NCBI GenBank assembly: GCA_934096715.1
Contig: CAKOMQ010000017.1
Span: 1 to 28,207 of the forward strand
DNA from: an uncultured Bacilli bacterium
Lineage (GTDB): Bacteria; Bacillota_I; Bacilli_A; RF39; UBA660
Length of the DNA stretch: 28,207 bases
Reading direction: 5' to 3'
This document shows positions 15,624 through 24,360 of this stretch, one piece after another (positions within the stretch are counted from its first letter, which is position 1; each line of letters starts with the position of its first letter). The translations under genes were made by a program, and so were the position numbers. The notes under the pieces were generated by a model. That model searched no databases and was not told where the DNA came from. It saw only the letters and a program-made list of their open reading frames with translations.

Positions 15624-18074
15624 ATGAAAAGAAATGCTAATTTATTAGCAACCTTCCAGAAGCTAAAAAGCCTACTGGGGGGGGGCGAGAGACAACAAAA
15701 GAGAACTTTAATTATTGCACTTACTTTAATAGAACTTCTATTAATTACATTTGCTATAATTTCATATAACAATAAAAATTTAGATAAATATATCTTTGGA
15801 AGTAGTGACTTAAAAAACACTAATCTTTTTGCAATTATGATAGAAGATGAAAATGGAGAATATAAGGAATCATCATCTGATGCATTTCCAGGATATGAAT
15901 ATTTTTATAATCAAACAAAATCTAGTTGTATGGATAACACAGGAAAACCAATTGCTGACTCACTTCTTTATAATCAAGACACTAAAACAGCATCAATTAT
16001 AGTAAGTGATACAAGTAGTTGCTATTTGTACTTTGATATGTGGCGTGATCTTGATAAAAATTATCATGGAACAAAATTAACAAAGCATCTTGTTAATAAA
16101 GGCGAAATGTGGCAAAGTGGATTAGAAGGAGATGGATATAGATATGTAGGACCAAATCCAAATAATTACATATGTTTTGGAACTACAGATTTATCAGAGT
16201 GCACATCTAATCCAGATAAATACATGTATCGAATAATAGGGGTTTTTTCTGATAATAACAAAATAGAACACGCTAAATTAATAAAATATACTTTACTAGA
16301 TGAAATGATTTATGGTGGAGATTCTTATAACTATAGTCCCATTGAAAGTTGGAAAGATAGTACCATATATCAAGCGTTAAATGGAAGTGCTTTCTTAACA
16401 AATACACTATATGATTATATGCAAGACACTTCGTGGAGTGATAGAATAGAAAATTGGACATGGAGTGCAGTAAATACAAAAACATATGAAGGAAGTAATG
16501 GACCAAATTATCAAAATGGATTAACACCAAGTCAAATATACTTACATGAAATGAATAGAAGTACAAAAACAAGTACAGTAGGTGAGTGGACTACACCGAG
16601 TGCAAAAATAGGTTTAATGTATGTGAGTGATTATGCATTATCATTAGGTAAAAACGCTCTAAAATTAACATCTGGAACTTATGACAATAGAGCAATATTA
16701 AAAACGGGCTGGCTTCATTCAAGCAATATTAATAGTCAACAATCTATTCAGGAATGGACTCTTTCTTTGTATGGAAATTATGATAATTATTATTATCACG
16801 CTTGGGGAATAGGTGTAGGGGGATATGTTTATACTGATTACACTTTTAATTCTAACTATGTTCGACCAACTTTTTATTTAAATAATAACCAAACGTTTTC
16901 TAGTGGATCAGGAAGTATAGATAATCCAATAATACTATCAAAGCTAGAAATAAACGAACTGTCCATAAAAGTTAATAATTCTGGATCGACATTAACAGCG
17001 ACAATAATGAAAGGAATAGGAAAATCACTTAAATATTGTATAAATAATAAATTAGAAATTAATGATTGTAAATGGAAAAGTGTAACTACTTCAACAATTA
17101 CATATGAAATGCCAAAGAACGGAAAGTATTATGTGCATGTTATAGATGATGCCGGATACATTGCTAACTCTTATGTTATTTATTCTTTTGCTGATTTACT
17201 TGTTAATAAAGGCGAAATGTGGCAAAGTGGATTAGAAGGAGATGGATATAGATATGTTGGTACAGGTTCTTATAATTCTGCAAGTACTCCATCTAATTTC
17301 GTATGTTTTGGAACAAATGATAAATCAACATGCACAAGTAATCTTGATGATTATATGTATAGAATAATTGGGGTTTTTGATAATAAAGTTAAACTCATTA
17401 AATTAACTAGTTTGTCTAAAAATTATATTTATGACGATAATGCAATAGTTGTGTATGGATTTTATCATTTAGGCATTGCTTCAACTATTAATGATAAAAC
17501 ATTATATACTTACATGCAAGATAGCCATTGGTATAATATGTTATCAAGTTATTATGATGATACATTTGTTAATACATTAACCGTAGATGAGAATGGTCCG
17601 AATTATTATAATAGTGTGACGCCAACAGAAATATATTTGCATGAGACAAATAGAAGTACAAAATCTAACACTAAAGGTAGTTGGGATACCACCTACAGTT
17701 TACATAAAAAAATATCTTTAATGAGAGCAAGTGATTATGTGTTATCTCTTGGAGAAACAGCTAAATCATTGACAACAGGGACATATTCTAACAGAAACAC
17801 ATTAAAAACCAGTTGGCTATTTTTAGGAAATAATAGATATGGTAATACTAGTGGTAATTATACAACTGAGCAATTATTTGCAAGAACGGGAGAAGTAAGT
17901 GGTAGTGGCCCTTCAATGACAACGTATAACTGGACAATAAATGCTAGTGGATATTTGAATTATGTTAATATGAAGAACGCATATGCAGTTCGACCAGTAT
18001 TCTTTTTAGAAAAAAGTGTAATATCAACAAGTGGTACAGGGACGTATACAGATCCGTATATCTTAGATAATTAA
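15624..18074 (+). CDS. Large two-module surface protein, probably phase-variable
   Basis: An 816-residue protein I know only by type. Residues 1-27 are basic and cytoplasmic, 28-48 form a membrane anchor, and the rest is outside. Two homologous modules (about 156-435 and 526-815) each open with MWQSGLEGDGYRYVG, hold CFGT, a short cysteine loop and YMYRIIGVF, then YLHE-x-NRSTK, a SDY-x-LSLG helix, and end in VRP-x-F-x-L and a GSG/GTG-x-x-x-x-P-I/Y-I-L close. This resembles the DUF6273/C-type-lectin-like modules seen in gut Firmicutes surface proteins. Between them (about 440-525) is an Ig-like stretch (YYVHVIDDAGY). Codons 18-21 contain nine consecutive G; one G more or less gives an early stop. 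The ribosome site is poor (GTGAG about 12 bases upstream). Ligand and role are unknown; adhesion is inference. Confidence 0.75.
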   Translation: MKRNANLLATFQKLKSLLGGGERQQKRTLIIALTLIELLLITFAIISYNNKNLDKYIFGSSDLKNTNLFAIMIEDENGEYKESSSDAFPGYEYFYNQTKSSCMDNTGKPIADSLLYNQDTKTASIIVSDTSSCYLYFDMWRDLDKNYHGTKLTKHLVNKGEMWQSGLEGDGYRYVGPNPNNYICFGTTDLSECTSNPDKYMYRIIGVFSDNNKIEHAKLIKYTLLDEMIYGGDSYNYSPIESWKDSTIYQALNGSAFLTNTLYDYMQDTSWSDRIENWTWSAVNTKTYEGSNGPNYQNGLTPSQIYLHEMNRSTKTSTVGEWTTPSAKIGLMYVSDYALSLGKNALKLTSGTYDNRAILKTGWLHSSNINSQQSIQEWTLSLYGNYDNYYYHAWGIGVGGYVYTDYTFNSNYVRPTFYLNNNQTFSSGSGSIDNPIILSKLEINELSIKVNNSGSTLTATIMKGIGKSLKYCINNKLEINDCKWKSVTTSTITYEMPKNGKYYVHVIDDAGYIANSYVIYSFADLLVNKGEMWQSGLEGDGYRYVGTGSYNSASTPSNFVCFGTNDKSTCTSNLDDYMYRIIGVFDNKVKLIKLTSLSKNYIYDDNAIVVYGFYHLGIASTINDKTLYTYMQDSHWYNMLSSYYDDTFVNTLTVDENGPNYYNSVTPTEIYLHETNRSTKSNTKGSWDTTYSLHKKISLMRASDYVLSLGETAKSLTTGTYSNRNTLKTSWLFLGNNRYGNTSGNYTTEQLFARTGEVSGSGPSMTTYNWTINASGYLNYVNMKNAYAVRPVFFLEKSVISTSGTGTYTDPYILDN
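15677..15685 (+). repeat. Homopolymer G9 tract inside the coding region
   Basis: Nine consecutive G encode the Gly19-Gly21 region of the surface protein. Eight G lead to TAA about eleven codons on, and ten G lead to TAA after about 30 codons, so tract-length change would switch the gene off. No other G run this long is present in the window. Confidence 0.9.
16089..16147 (+). repeat. 59-bp exact direct repeat, copy 1
   Basis: Identical over 59 bases to 17199-17257, in the same frame. It encodes LVNKGEMWQSGLEGDGYRYV at the opening of module 1. The DNA on both sides is clearly diverged. Confidence 0.95.
17199..17257 (+). repeat. 59-bp exact direct repeat, copy 2
   Basis: Second copy, 1110 bases (370 codons) after the first, opening module 2. 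Recombination between the two would delete one module in frame. Confidence 0.95.
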
Positions 18075-18084
18075 CCATAGTATA

Positions 18085-18130
18085 AAGAGCATACTCTCGC
18101 TTTCTATCTATAACCTAGAAGTATGCCTTT
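18085..18130 (+). terminator. First terminator after the surface gene
   Basis: AAAG-GCATACT on the left pairs with AGTATGC-CTTT on the right, with one bulged A and a 24-base interior that can fold further. It is only followed by mixed T/A. Confidence 0.5.
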
Positions 18131-18141
18131 ATATATAGATG

Positions 18142-18168
18142 ACTCTCTAGAAATAGAGAGTTCTTTTA
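18142..18168 (+). terminator. Second terminator after the surface gene
   Basis: ACTCTCTA-GAAA-TAGAGAGT forms an 8-bp stem with a GAAA loop, followed by TCTTTT. Confidence 0.8.
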
Positions 18169-18177
18169 GTAAAGGGG

Positions 18178-18206
18178 TTGACTACTCTTAAAAAAATGCA
18201 TATAAT
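18178..18206 (+). promoter_or_regulatory. Strong promoter of ileS
   Basis: TTGACT (18178-18183) and TATAAT (18201-18206) are 17 bases apart, near consensus. Confidence 0.85.
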
Positions 18207-18212
18207 TAGTAA

Positions 18213-18430
18213 TATGTTAAATATGTTGAAAAAGGACATGTATATAAGAGAAAGTTTATAGAGAGTTAGTGGTTGGTGGAAACTAATAATGGATACTTAT
18301 ATAAATCACCTTTGGAGTAGGTTTATATACCCGCAGTGATATTCTGCGTTAACAAAGAAAGATGAATATAATTTCATGAATTAGGGTGGTACCGCGACTT
18401 ATTATTCGCCCCTATTTATGGAATTTTTTT
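18213..18430 (+). promoter_or_regulatory. T-box leader of ileS (isoleucine specifier)
   Basis: A full-length transcriptional T-box. The 5' part has AGAGAG and GGTTGGTGGAAAC motifs of a complete Stem I. The specifier is ATC (18305-18307) before ACCTTTGGAG. The T-box core GGTGGTACCGCG (18385-18396) displays TGGT for the tRNA-Ile 3' end. The terminator pairs about 18371-18386 with 18409-18424 and ends in T18424-T18430. The 376 bases between the surface gene and ileS are thus two terminators, a promoter and this leader. Confidence 0.95.
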
Positions 18431-18450
18431 AATGGAAAGGAATTTGTATT

Positions 18451-21400
18451 ATGGAAAAATTTAAAAGTTTATCTAATGAAAGCGTAGATGTAGTTGAAGC
18501 TTCTATAAGAGAGAAGTGGAGTAAAGATGATATTTTAAATAAATGTATTGAAAATAGAAAAGATGCTCCTAACTTTGTGTTCTATGATGGCCCAGCTACT
18601 GCTAATGGACATCCCGGATTGCATCATATGATGGCTAAATTCTTAAAAGATAGTATTTGTAAATATAAAACTATGCAAGGATTTAAAGTGCTAAGAAAAG
18701 TAGGATGGGATACGCATGGTTTACCAGTTGAGTTACAAGTTGAAAAAGAACTTGGATTTAGTGGTAAAAAAGATATAGAAAAATATGGTATTAAAGAATT
18801 TAATCAAAAATGTCGTGAAAGTGTTTGGAAAAATGAAAAATCATTTACAAGCCTTACTGAAAAGATGGGTCAATTTATTGACATTAAGAATCCTTATGTA
18901 ACATATGATAATAATTATATTGAAACAGAATGGTGGATACTTAAGAAATTTTTTGATGAAGGATTATTTTATCAAGGAGTTAAAATACTTCCATACTGTC
19001 CTAGATGTGGAACAGGTCTTGCTAGTCATGAAGTAGCTCAAGGATATGAAGAAGTAAGTGTTGATACAGTAATTGTACCAATTAAAAAGAAAGATAGTGA
19101 TGAATACTTCCTAGTATGGACAACAACACCATGGACACTTATCGCAAATGTCGCATTATGTGTTAATCCTGATAGTGATTATAGTTTAGTAGAGAGTAAA
19201 GGAACTAAATTTATCTTAGCTACAACTCTTATAAATAAAGTTCTAGGAGATGAAGTGACTATTCTAGATACATTTAAAGGTTCTACTTTAGAATATACAG
19301 AATATGAACAATTAATACCTGAATTAAAAGTAGATAAGAAAGCATTCTTTGTAACATGTGATAATTATGTAACTATGGAAGATGGTACTGGTGTTGTTCA
19401 TATTGCTCCTGCTTTTGGTCAAGATGATGCAAATGTTGGTAAAAAATATAACTTACCATACTTAAATCCAGTTGGAGAAGACGGTAAATATACTATGGGT
19501 CCATGGAAAGGTACTTTAGTATTTGATGCTGACTTAGATGTTATTAAATACTTAAAAGAAAATGATAAGTTATTTAAAAAACAAAGAATAGTTCATAACT
19601 ATCCACATTGCTGGAGATGTCATACACCACTTATTTACTATTCTAAAGAAAGTTATTATTTAGAAGTTACTAAAATAAAAGACAAAATAATTGAAAATAA
19701 TAAAACAGTTAATTGGTATCCAGAATATGTTGGAGAAAAGAGATTTGGTAACTGGTTAGAAAACTTAAATGACTGGGCAATAAGTCGTAATAGATATTGG
19801 GGTACACCACTTCCTTTATGGACTTGTAGGTGTGGTCATAATGAAATGATTGGCTCTAGAAAAGAATTAGTTGAAAAAGCTATTGAAAACATCGATGAGT
19901 CTATCGAATTACATAGACCATTTATAGATGATGTTCATCTTAAATGTCCAGAATGTGGAGAATCTATGACAAGAGTTACAGATGTAATTGATTGTTGGTT
20001 CGATTCAGGTTCAATGCCATTTAGTCAATATCATTATCCATTTGAAAATAAAGAACTATGGGAGAGTCAATATCCAGCTGATTTTATTTGTGAAGGAATT
20101 GACCAAACTCGTGGTTGGTTCTATACATTAATGGTAATAGGTACTTTTGTAACAGGTAAAAGTCCTTATAAGAATGTCTTAGTTAATGACTTATTACTTG
20201 ATAGTGAAGGTAAAAAAATGAGTAAGAGTCGTGGTAATATAGTTGAGCCATTTACTACTATGGACAAGTATGGTGCTGATACAGTAAGATTCTATTTACC
20301 ATATGTAAGTCCTGTTTGGACACCAATAAAATTTGATATAGAAGGATTAAAAGAAGTTCATTCTAAATTCTTTAATCCCCTTAAAAATACTTATAACTTC
20401 TTTAGTTTATATGCAAATACAGATAATATTAATATTAGTGAATGTAATATAGAAGTTAAAGATAGAGAAGAAATTGATAGATGGTTAATTAGTAAATATA
20501 ATAGTTTAGTAAAATATGTTACTGATAGCTATGATGAATATGATTTAAATAAAGTAGTAAGAGCTCTTACTAGCTTTGTATCAGATGATCTATCTAACTG
20601 GTATATAAGAAGAAATAGAAATAGATTCTGGGGAAGTACTCTAGATGATAGTAAAAAAAGTGTTTATATAACTACATATGAAGTATTAGTAGGACTATCT
20701 CAGTTAGTAGCGCCTATTGCTCCATATGTATCAGAAGAAATATATACTAACTTAACTCATGAATATTCAGTACATACAAGTGATTTCCCTAAATATGATT
20801 TAAGTCTAATAGATGAATCTTTAGAAGAAAAAATGGAACTTGTTAAAAACATAATTTCAATTGGTCGTAATGTTCGTGAAGAAGTTAAGATTAAAGTTAG
20901 AACTCCACTTAAAGAAGCTATTATAGCTGAATCTATATATAATAAGATAAGTGATTTAACTGATCTTATTAAAGAAGAACTAAATATAAAAGAATTAAAT
21001 TATGTAAAAGATTTAAGTGAATATATGAATATTACTTATAAACCAAACTATAAAGTAGTAGGTAAATTATTTGGACCAAAAATTAAAGAGTTTGAAACAT
21101 TCCTAACTACAGTAAATTCATTAGATAATTTGGAATTTAATAATGAAGTAGTAACTAGTGATATGGTAGAAACTAAAATAAGTGCTAAAGAAGGATTTGA
21201 TGTTGGTACAATTAATAACTTATTTATAATTATAAATACTAATCTAACAGAAGATTTAATATTAGAAGGACATGCTAGAGAATTTGTTAGTAAAATTCAA
21301 AACTTAAGAAAAACAAGTGGATTAGAAGTAAGTGATCGTATTAATATTTACTATAGTGGATTGGATTTCTCAAAAGTATTAGAAGATTATAGTGATTATA

Positions 21401-21513
21401 TTAAAAAAGAAACTTTAGCTATAAATATAACTGAAGCTTCTGATTTAACTGAAGAATTAGACATTAATGGTCTAAAAGTACTTGTTAAAATAGAAAAAAA
21501 TAATGAAGTTTAG
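18451..21513 (+). CDS. ileS: Isoleucyl-tRNA synthetase, type 2
   Basis: Joins isoleucine to tRNA-Ile. Class I synthetase of 1020 residues, longer than the common bacterial type 1 enzyme (about 920) and in line with the eukaryote-like type 2 form. The HIGH region reads GPATANGHPGLHHMM (about 45-59), typical of type 2, followed by GWDTHGLPVELQVEKELG. The editing domain contains LVWTTTPWTL. Zinc-type CxxC pairs occur in YCPRCG, CWRCHTP and CPECGES. KMSKS is exact (589-593). The C-terminus holds the anticodon-binding helices and the extra type 2 tail (REFVSKIQNLRKTSGLEVSD). ATG follows AAAGGAA. Type 2 enzymes are known for lowered mupirocin sensitivity; whether this one shares it is not visible. 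Its stop lies in a hairpin loop shared with the convergent gene. Confidence 0.96.
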   Translation: MEKFKSLSNESVDVVEASIREKWSKDDILNKCIENRKDAPNFVFYDGPATANGHPGLHHMMAKFLKDSICKYKTMQGFKVLRKVGWDTHGLPVELQVEKELGFSGKKDIEKYGIKEFNQKCRESVWKNEKSFTSLTEKMGQFIDIKNPYVTYDNNYIETEWWILKKFFDEGLFYQGVKILPYCPRCGTGLASHEVAQGYEEVSVDTVIVPIKKKDSDEYFLVWTTTPWTLIANVALCVNPDSDYSLVESKGTKFILATTLINKVLGDEVTILDTFKGSTLEYTEYEQLIPELKVDKKAFFVTCDNYVTMEDGTGVVHIAPAFGQDDANVGKKYNLPYLNPVGEDGKYTMGPWKGTLVFDADLDVIKYLKENDKLFKKQRIVHNYPHCWRCHTPLIYYSKESYYLEVTKIKDKIIENNKTVNWYPEYVGEKRFGNWLENLNDWAISRNRYWGTPLPLWTCRCGHNEMIGSRKELVEKAIENIDESIELHRPFIDDVHLKCPECGESMTRVTDVIDCWFDSGSMPFSQYHYPFENKELWESQYPADFICEGIDQTRGWFYTLMVIGTFVTGKSPYKNVLVNDLLLDSEGKKMSKSRGNIVEPFTTMDKYGADTVRFYLPYVSPVWTPIKFDIEGLKEVHSKFFNPLKNTYNFFSLYANTDNINISECNIEVKDREEIDRWLISKYNSLVKYVTDSYDEYDLNKVVRALTSFVSDDLSNWYIRRNRNRFWGSTLDDSKKSVYITTYEVLVGLSQLVAPIAPYVSEEIYTNLTHEYSVHTSDFPKYDLSLIDESLEEKMELVKNIISIGRNVREEVKIKVRTPLKEAIIAESIYNKISDLTDLIKEELNIKELNYVKDLSEYMNITYKPNYKVVGKLFGPKIKEFETFLTTVNSLDNLEFNNEVVTSDMVETKISAKEGFDVGTINNLFIIINTNLTEDLILEGHAREFVSKIQNLRKTSGLEVSDRINIYYSGLDFSKVLEDYSDYIKKETLAINITEASDLTEELDINGLKVLVKIEKNNEV

Positions 21514-21532
21514 TTTTCTTCATTATTTTTTT
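21494..21532. terminator. Bidirectional terminator with both stop codons in the loop
   Basis: A 15-bp perfect stem (21494-21508 with 21518-21532) has poly-A on the left arm and poly-T on the right, so it works both ways. The loop holds TTAG (21510-21513), which contains the ileS stop TAG and the minus-strand stop TAA. Confidence 0.9.
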
Positions 21533-21872
21533 TGACTCTTACTCTAGGAGATGTATTATCTACTTTAACTTTAGACTCTTTTAAATAATCATTCATTGCA
21601 TATACTTGATTTAATCTTATCATAACCAAGTCTTTGCTAATATAGAATTTTTTAGATATATATTCTATTAAAGCTTTTTCTCTATTCTTAATAGACATAC
21701 TCTCTATTTCTAACATTACATCAAAAAACCTTTTAGGTAATTTAAATGCAACTTTATAATAGTTTATTTCATATTCATTATGAAGTAATTCTTGTATATT
21801 ACTAATATCTTCATCATTAATATACCCTTCTATTTCTAACATTCTTTCTGGACTTAAATAACAACTTTTCAT
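21510..21872 (-). CDS. Small unrecognised protein (120 aa), C-terminus faintly ImmA/IrrE-like
   Basis: I do not recognise this protein with confidence. It is soluble, with an acidic N-terminal half and a basic tail. FKLPKRFF followed by YISKKFYISKDLVMIRL resembles the C-terminal part of ImmA/IrrE-type proteins, where a helix-turn-helix-like segment ends in a similar V-x-IRL. The HExxH metallopeptidase motif of that family is absent and the protein is too short to hold it, so it would be a remnant or a stand-alone regulatory domain. The start at 21872 has a modest GGTGGTGATGG ribosome site and a promoter at 21892-21921. It converges with ileS and is divergent from the ABC transporter genes. 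Confidence 0.65.
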   Translation of the reverse strand: MKSCYLSPERMLEIEGYINDEDISNIQELLHNEYEINYYKVAFKLPKRFFDVMLEIESMSIKNREKALIEYISKKFYISKDLVMIRLNQVYAMNDYLKESKVKVDNTSPRVRVKKNNEEN

Positions 21873-21891
21873 ACCATCACCACCAAGTCTT

Positions 21892-21921
21892 ATTATATAA
21901 CTAAACTATTTATTAAATCAA
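21892..21921 (-). promoter_or_regulatory. Promoter of the 120-aa gene
   Basis: Minus-strand TTGATT (21921-21916) and TATAAT (21897-21892) are 18 bases apart. Confidence 0.6.
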
Positions 21922-21938
21922 CAATATTATGAAAAAAG

Positions 21939-21968
21939 TTAATTATTGTATTAAATATATGGTACAAT
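21939..21968 (+). promoter_or_regulatory. Promoter of the ABC exporter operon
   Basis: TTAATT (21939-21944) and TACAAT (21963-21968) are 18 bases apart, ahead of AAAGGAG. Divergent from the promoter of the 120-aa gene. Confidence 0.5.
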
Positions 21969-21986
21969 TTAAGAAAGGAGAAGAAC

Positions 21987-22694
21987 ATGATAGAAATAAA
22001 AAATGTAAGTAAAACTTACACAGGAACTAAAAAAGCTTTAGATGACATTAGTTTTGATGTTAAAAATGGTGAAATATTTGGCTTTATCGGACACAATGGT
22101 GCAGGTAAAACTACAATGATTAAATCAATAGTAGGTATACTAGATTTTGAAAGTGGAGATATCTTAATAAATAATAAATCTATTAAATTAAATCCTATTG
22201 AATGTAAAATGGAAATGGCTTACGTACCAGATAATCCAGATATGTATGAAAATATGCGTGCTATAGATTTTATTAATTTTGTATGTGATATGTATAATAT
22301 TAGTAAAAATGAAAGAGAAGAAAAAGTATTAGAACTTGCTCGTATATTTGAAATAGATGATAAACTAGGAAATGAAATTAACAGTTTCTCTCACGGTATG
22401 AAACAAAAAGTAGCTCTTATCGCTGCACTTGCTCATAATCCAGATATTTTAATTATGGATGAACCATTTGTTGGACTAGATCCTAAAGCTGTCTTTGATA
22501 TGAAGAAAATAATGCATGATATGGCTAAGTCTGGTAAAACAGTATTCTTTTCAACTCACATCTTAGATGTCGCTGAAAAACTATGTGATCGTGTTGCGAT
22601 TATTAAGGGTGGAAAAATAGTTAAAATAGGTAAAATGAAAGATATAGTTAATGACGAATCACTAGAACAAGTATTTCTTGAGTTAGGAGAATAA
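21987..22694 (+). CDS. ABC transporter ATP-binding protein (ABC-2 type exporter)
   Basis: Energises export by the membrane protein encoded one base later. A single 235-residue nucleotide-binding domain: Walker A GHNGAGKT (35-42), the signature as FSHGMKQ (134-140), Walker B ILIMDEP (154-160), D-loop GLDP, and the switch His191 (STHILD). The Q-loop position reads YVPDNP, with Asp in place of Gln, a form common in ABC-2 exporters. AAAGGAG precedes the ATG at good spacing. The substrate cannot be inferred; no peptide, lantibiotic or antibiotic gene lies beside it. Confidence 0.94.
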   Translation: MIEIKNVSKTYTGTKKALDDISFDVKNGEIFGFIGHNGAGKTTMIKSIVGILDFESGDILINNKSIKLNPIECKMEMAYVPDNPDMYENMRAIDFINFVCDMYNISKNEREEKVLELARIFEIDDKLGNEINSFSHGMKQKVALIAALAHNPDILIMDEPFVGLDPKAVFDMKKIMHDMAKSGKTVFFSTHILDVAEKLCDRVAIIKGGKIVKIGKMKDIVNDESLEQVFLELGE

Positions 22695-22695
22695 T

Positions 22696-24288
22696 ATGTT
22701 ATCTTTGTTAAAAGCAGTTTTAACAGAAGATATGAATATATTTAGTCTTAAATCTAATGTTAAATCTCAATTAGTAAAAAAATATCTTTTTCCATTTTTT
22801 CTATTTACCGCAGTAGGTTTTGGTATAGGAACATATGCTTATGAAATAGCTAAAATACTTCATCCTGTTAATCTAACCTTTGTCATGTTAAGTATATTTA
22901 TAATTATTGTAACATTTTTCACATTTCTAGAAGGTATCTATAAGTCTCAAGGTATATTATTTGATTCAAAAGATAATGATTTATTATTTTCTATGCCTAT
23001 TAGTAAATCTAAAATATTATTTGTTAGATTATTTAAGTTTATCTTATTTCAAGTTTTATATAATATGTTATTCTTATTACCAGCAATAATAGTTTATATT
23101 TATTTTGAACATCCAAGTATATCATTTTACTTTATAAGTATTTTAATGATCTTATTAATACCTATAATACCTACAATTATATCTTCTATCTTAGGTTATC
23201 TAATTAGATTAGTAAGCAATAAAAGTAATAACCATAAAATAGCAGAAGCAATTATGACTATCTTAATATTTATCATAATAACATTTCTTGGATACAATAT
23301 GGATAGCTTCTTAGAAAATTTAGTTCAAAATGCCACTAGTATTAATGACTTACTTATTAAAATATATTATCCAATTGGACTCTATATTAACTTAATAACT
23401 TCATATAATTTAGAAGATTTATTTAAATTATTATTAATTAATTTAATACCATTTATAATATTTATAATTTTCTTTTCTAAATATTATTATAATTTAATCT
23501 TTATTAAAAAGATTAATCATAAAGAAAAGAGTACTCTTAATAAAATCATATTTAAAAATAATAAACCTGTTAAAACTTTAGTAATAAAGGAATTAAAAAG
23601 ACTAACTTATTCTCCAGTATATATGTTTAATTCGTGTTTTGGATTAATTATTTTAGTCGGAGCATCTATAATGTTATTTATTGATAGCAAAGAAATAATA
23701 AATGGTATCTTAGTGGATTATGGTATAACAAACTTTAATATGGCAATTATCTTCTATTTAGTAGTTTTATTTAGTGGATTATCAACATCTCTTACATCTT
23801 CTTGTATATCTTTAGAAGGCAAGAATATTAACACTATTAAATGTTTACCGATAAGTGAAAAAGTAATAATTAAATCTAAAATAATCTATCCATTTATAGT
23901 AGAAATACCATTTATAATATTAAGTATTATTATATTTATAATTGCATACAAAACATCTTTTGTATATATTTTATTCTTACTAGCAATAGGTATTGTATCA
24001 GTTCTATATACTAGTATAGCAGGAATATTAATTAATTTAAAGTATCCAAAACTATCTTTTGCTAGTGATACAGAAGTAGTAAAACAAAGTTTAAGTTCTT
24101 TTTTGGCAGTATTCTTAGGATTTGGGACTTTTATTCTAAGTTTATTTATCTTATACTTTTTAGCAAAATGGACTAGCATATCTACTTCAATTATATTACA
24201 TATAACTTTAATGAGTATTATAACTATAATATTATATTTAATTGTAATGAAGATAGGTCCTAAAGAATTTAAAAAGCTTTATGTATAA
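22696..24288 (+). CDS. ABC-2 type exporter membrane subunit
   Basis: A 530-residue integral membrane protein with about twelve hydrophobic segments in two sets (roughly 35-245 and 305-525), divided by a basic cytoplasmic loop (KKINHKEKSTLNKI and KTLVIKELKRLTYS). The repeated K-x-L-x-x-K-E-L/R-x-x-x-S-P type segment before the second half is typical of ABC-2 exporters that carry two half-permeases in one chain. It starts at ATG after TTAGGAGAATA, one base past the ATPase stop, so the two are coupled. A terminator overlaps its stop codon. Substrate is unknown. Confidence 0.85.
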   Translation: MLSLLKAVLTEDMNIFSLKSNVKSQLVKKYLFPFFLFTAVGFGIGTYAYEIAKILHPVNLTFVMLSIFIIIVTFFTFLEGIYKSQGILFDSKDNDLLFSMPISKSKILFVRLFKFILFQVLYNMLFLLPAIIVYIYFEHPSISFYFISILMILLIPIIPTIISSILGYLIRLVSNKSNNHKIAEAIMTILIFIIITFLGYNMDSFLENLVQNATSINDLLIKIYYPIGLYINLITSYNLEDLFKLLLINLIPFIIFIIFFSKYYYNLIFIKKINHKEKSTLNKIIFKNNKPVKTLVIKELKRLTYSPVYMFNSCFGLIILVGASIMLFIDSKEIINGILVDYGITNFNMAIIFYLVVLFSGLSTSLTSSCISLEGKNINTIKCLPISEKVIIKSKIIYPFIVEIPFIILSIIIFIIAYKTSFVYILFLLAIGIVSVLYTSIAGILINLKYPKLSFASDTEVVKQSLSSFLAVFLGFGTFILSLFILYFLAKWTSISTSIILHITLMSIITIILYLIVMKIGPKEFKKLYV

Positions 24289-24311
24289 CTCAACTCATGG
24301 TTGAGTTTTTT
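24287..24311 (+). terminator. Terminator of the ABC exporter operon
   Basis: AACTCAA-CTCATGG-TTGAGTT forms a 7-bp stem followed by TTTTTC and overlapping the last base of the stop codon. Confidence 0.85.
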
Positions 24312-24347
24312 CAACTTCTAATTTATTTATATTTTTATATTAATAGG

Positions 24348-24353
24348 TATAAT
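24348..24353 (+). promoter_or_regulatory. -10 element before the rhodanese leader
   Basis: A perfect TATAAT after an AT-rich stretch; no good -35 is visible. It would give a leader of about 155 bases before the rhodanese gene. Confidence 0.4.
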
Positions 24354-24360
24354 TAAGTTA

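Noticed and set aside
16273..16572. Minus-strand open frame inside the surface gene
   Set aside because: It shadows a repetitive, Tyr/Asn-rich coding region and has no ribosome site or promoter.
15624..18074. Diversity-generating retroelement target in the lectin-like modules
   Set aside because: No reverse transcriptase or template repeat is in the window, and the only long repeat is exact rather than adenine-varied.
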